A stretch of 6,673 nucleotides of DNA, taken from contig MERE01000165.1 of NCBI GenBank assembly GCA_001771975.1, forward strand, positions 1 to 6,673, given 5' to 3'. Below, one piece after another: positions 5,906 to 6,673 of this stretch. Origin of the DNA: Betaproteobacteria bacterium RIFCSPLOWO2_02_FULL_68_150 (lineage in GTDB: Bacteria; Pseudomonadota; Gammaproteobacteria; Burkholderiales; SG8-39). The position numbers were made by a program, and so were the translations under genes. The notes below the pieces were generated by a model. The model made no database searches, was not told the DNA's origin, and worked only from the letters and a program-made list of their open reading frames with translations. Within the stretch, counting starts at the first letter, position 1. Each line of letters begins with the position of its first letter.

Positions 5906-6673
5906 ATGAGCGAATCCGCATTCCGCACCGACCTCGCCGCCGAGACGTCCTACGGCGGTTACCTGCGCCTCGACCTGCTGCTCGCGGCGCAGCAGCCGCG
6001 CTCGCAGCACCACGACGAGATGCTGTTCATCATCCAGCACCAGACCGCGGAGCTGTGGATGAAGCTGATGGTGCACGAGCTGAGCGCCGCCATCGAGCGG
6101 GTGCGGCGCGACCAGCTCGACGCCTGCTTCAAGATTCTGGCGCGCGTCAAGCACATCCAGTGGCAGTTGTTCGACCAGTGGTCGGTGCTGGAGACGCTCA
6201 CGCCCACCGAGTACGTGCAGTTCCGCGACGTGCTGGGCCCCGCCTCGGGCCTGCAGTCGTTCCAGTTCCGCGCGCTCTCGTTCCTGCTCGGCGCCAAGGA
6301 GCCCGACCTGATCGAGGTGCAGCGGCACGATGCCGTGGTGCATGCGTGGCTGACGCGCCTGCTCCACGCGCCGGCCCTGTACGACGAGTTCCTGCGCCAC
6401 CTCGCACGCCGTGGCCTGCCGGTGCCGCCCGAGTGCGTGGAGCGCGACTGGTCGCTCCCCTACACGCGCCACGACGGCGTGGTGCAGGTGCTGAAGTCGA
6501 TCTACGACGCGCCGGAAAAATGGTGGGACGCCTACGAGATGTGCGAAAAGCTGGTCGACATCGAGGAGTACTTCCAGCTGTTCCGCTTCCGGCACGTCCT
6601 CACTGTGGAGCGTACCATCGGCTTCAAGCGCGGCACCGGCGGCACCTCGGGCGTGGAATTCCTGCGGCGGCGC
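5906..6673 (+). CDS. kynA: Tryptophan 2,3-dioxygenase (partial, 3' end outside window)
   Basis: The first 256 codons of a heme dioxygenase that converts L-tryptophan to N-formylkynurenine, the entry step of the kynurenine pathway. The frame is open to the window edge. Key residues match Xanthomonas campestris TDO with a constant offset of 10: His45 (its His55) in FIIQHQTAELWMK, Tyr103 and Arg107 (Tyr113, Arg117; substrate carboxylate binding) in TEYVQFRD, the proximal heme ligand His230 (His240) in FRFRHV, and Thr244 (Thr254) in the GTGGTSG loop. LGPASGLQSFQFR (110-122) is also typical. About 25-40 C-terminal residues should lie beyond the window. The start at 5906 has GAGGAG upstream. The gene diverges from the GST-like gene across 62 bases. 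No other kynurenine-pathway gene is visible; kynU or kynB may lie downstream. Confidence 0.95.
   Translation, partial: MSESAFRTDLAAETSYGGYLRLDLLLAAQQPRSQHHDEMLFIIQHQTAELWMKLMVHELSAAIERVRRDQLDACFKILARVKHIQWQLFDQWSVLETLTPTEYVQFRDVLGPASGLQSFQFRALSFLLGAKEPDLIEVQRHDAVVHAWLTRLLHAPALYDEFLRHLARRGLPVPPECVERDWSLPYTRHDGVVQVLKSIYDAPEKWWDAYEMCEKLVDIEEYFQLFRFRHVLTVERTIGFKRGTGGTSGVEFLRRR

Noticed and set aside
5564..6595. A 343-codon minus-strand open frame opposite kynA and the GST-like 5' end
   Set aside because: It is the antisense shadow of kynA, whose heme and substrate residues are intact on the plus strand.

Overview
The window is a gene-dense, very GC-rich stretch (strong G/C bias at third codon positions). 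It looks like chromosomal DNA of a proteobacterium, most likely a betaproteobacterium; that placement is inferred from composition and gene content, not from a marker gene. There are seven protein genes and no RNA genes, insertion sequences, CRISPR arrays or other mobile elements. No gap between genes exceeds 70 bases.

Positions 15-4528, plus strand: a probable four-gene operon for fatty-acid beta-oxidation. It holds a FadI-type long thiolase, a FadJ-type enoyl-CoA hydratase / 3-hydroxyacyl-CoA dehydrogenase fusion with a shortened C-terminus, a YciA-type hotdog acyl-CoA thioesterase, and a small alpha/beta hydrolase with cysteine in place of the nucleophilic serine. The last three genes are tightly coupled (2-base gap, then a 4-base GTGA overlap). 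The thiolase and fusion genes are separated by 67 bases that contain a pair of palindromic 9-mers forming a hairpin. Together the first two proteins would make a trifunctional-type beta-oxidation complex (hydration, oxidation, thiolysis). The thioesterase could release CoA from stalled or excess acyl-CoA. The hydrolase substrate is unknown.

Positions 4550-5843, minus strand: a two-gene unit facing the first operon, made of a glutathione S-transferase-like protein followed 4 bases later by a MarC-family membrane protein. A G+C-rich hairpin lies at the convergent junction with the hydrolase gene.

Positions 5844-5905 form a short divergent intergenic region with a perfect TATAAT on the minus strand and ribosome binding sites for both flanking genes. 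From 5906 to the window end runs the first 256 codons of tryptophan 2,3-dioxygenase (kynA), the entry step of the kynurenine pathway, cut off by the window edge.

Most of this is ordinary metabolism. The points most worth checking are the cysteine-nucleophile hydrolase with an apparently displaced catalytic acid, the unusual active-site-adjacent loop and short C-terminus of the FadJ-like protein, the very hydrophobic thiolase insertion, and the intergenic palindrome pair. I see no convincing evidence of a wholly new system.
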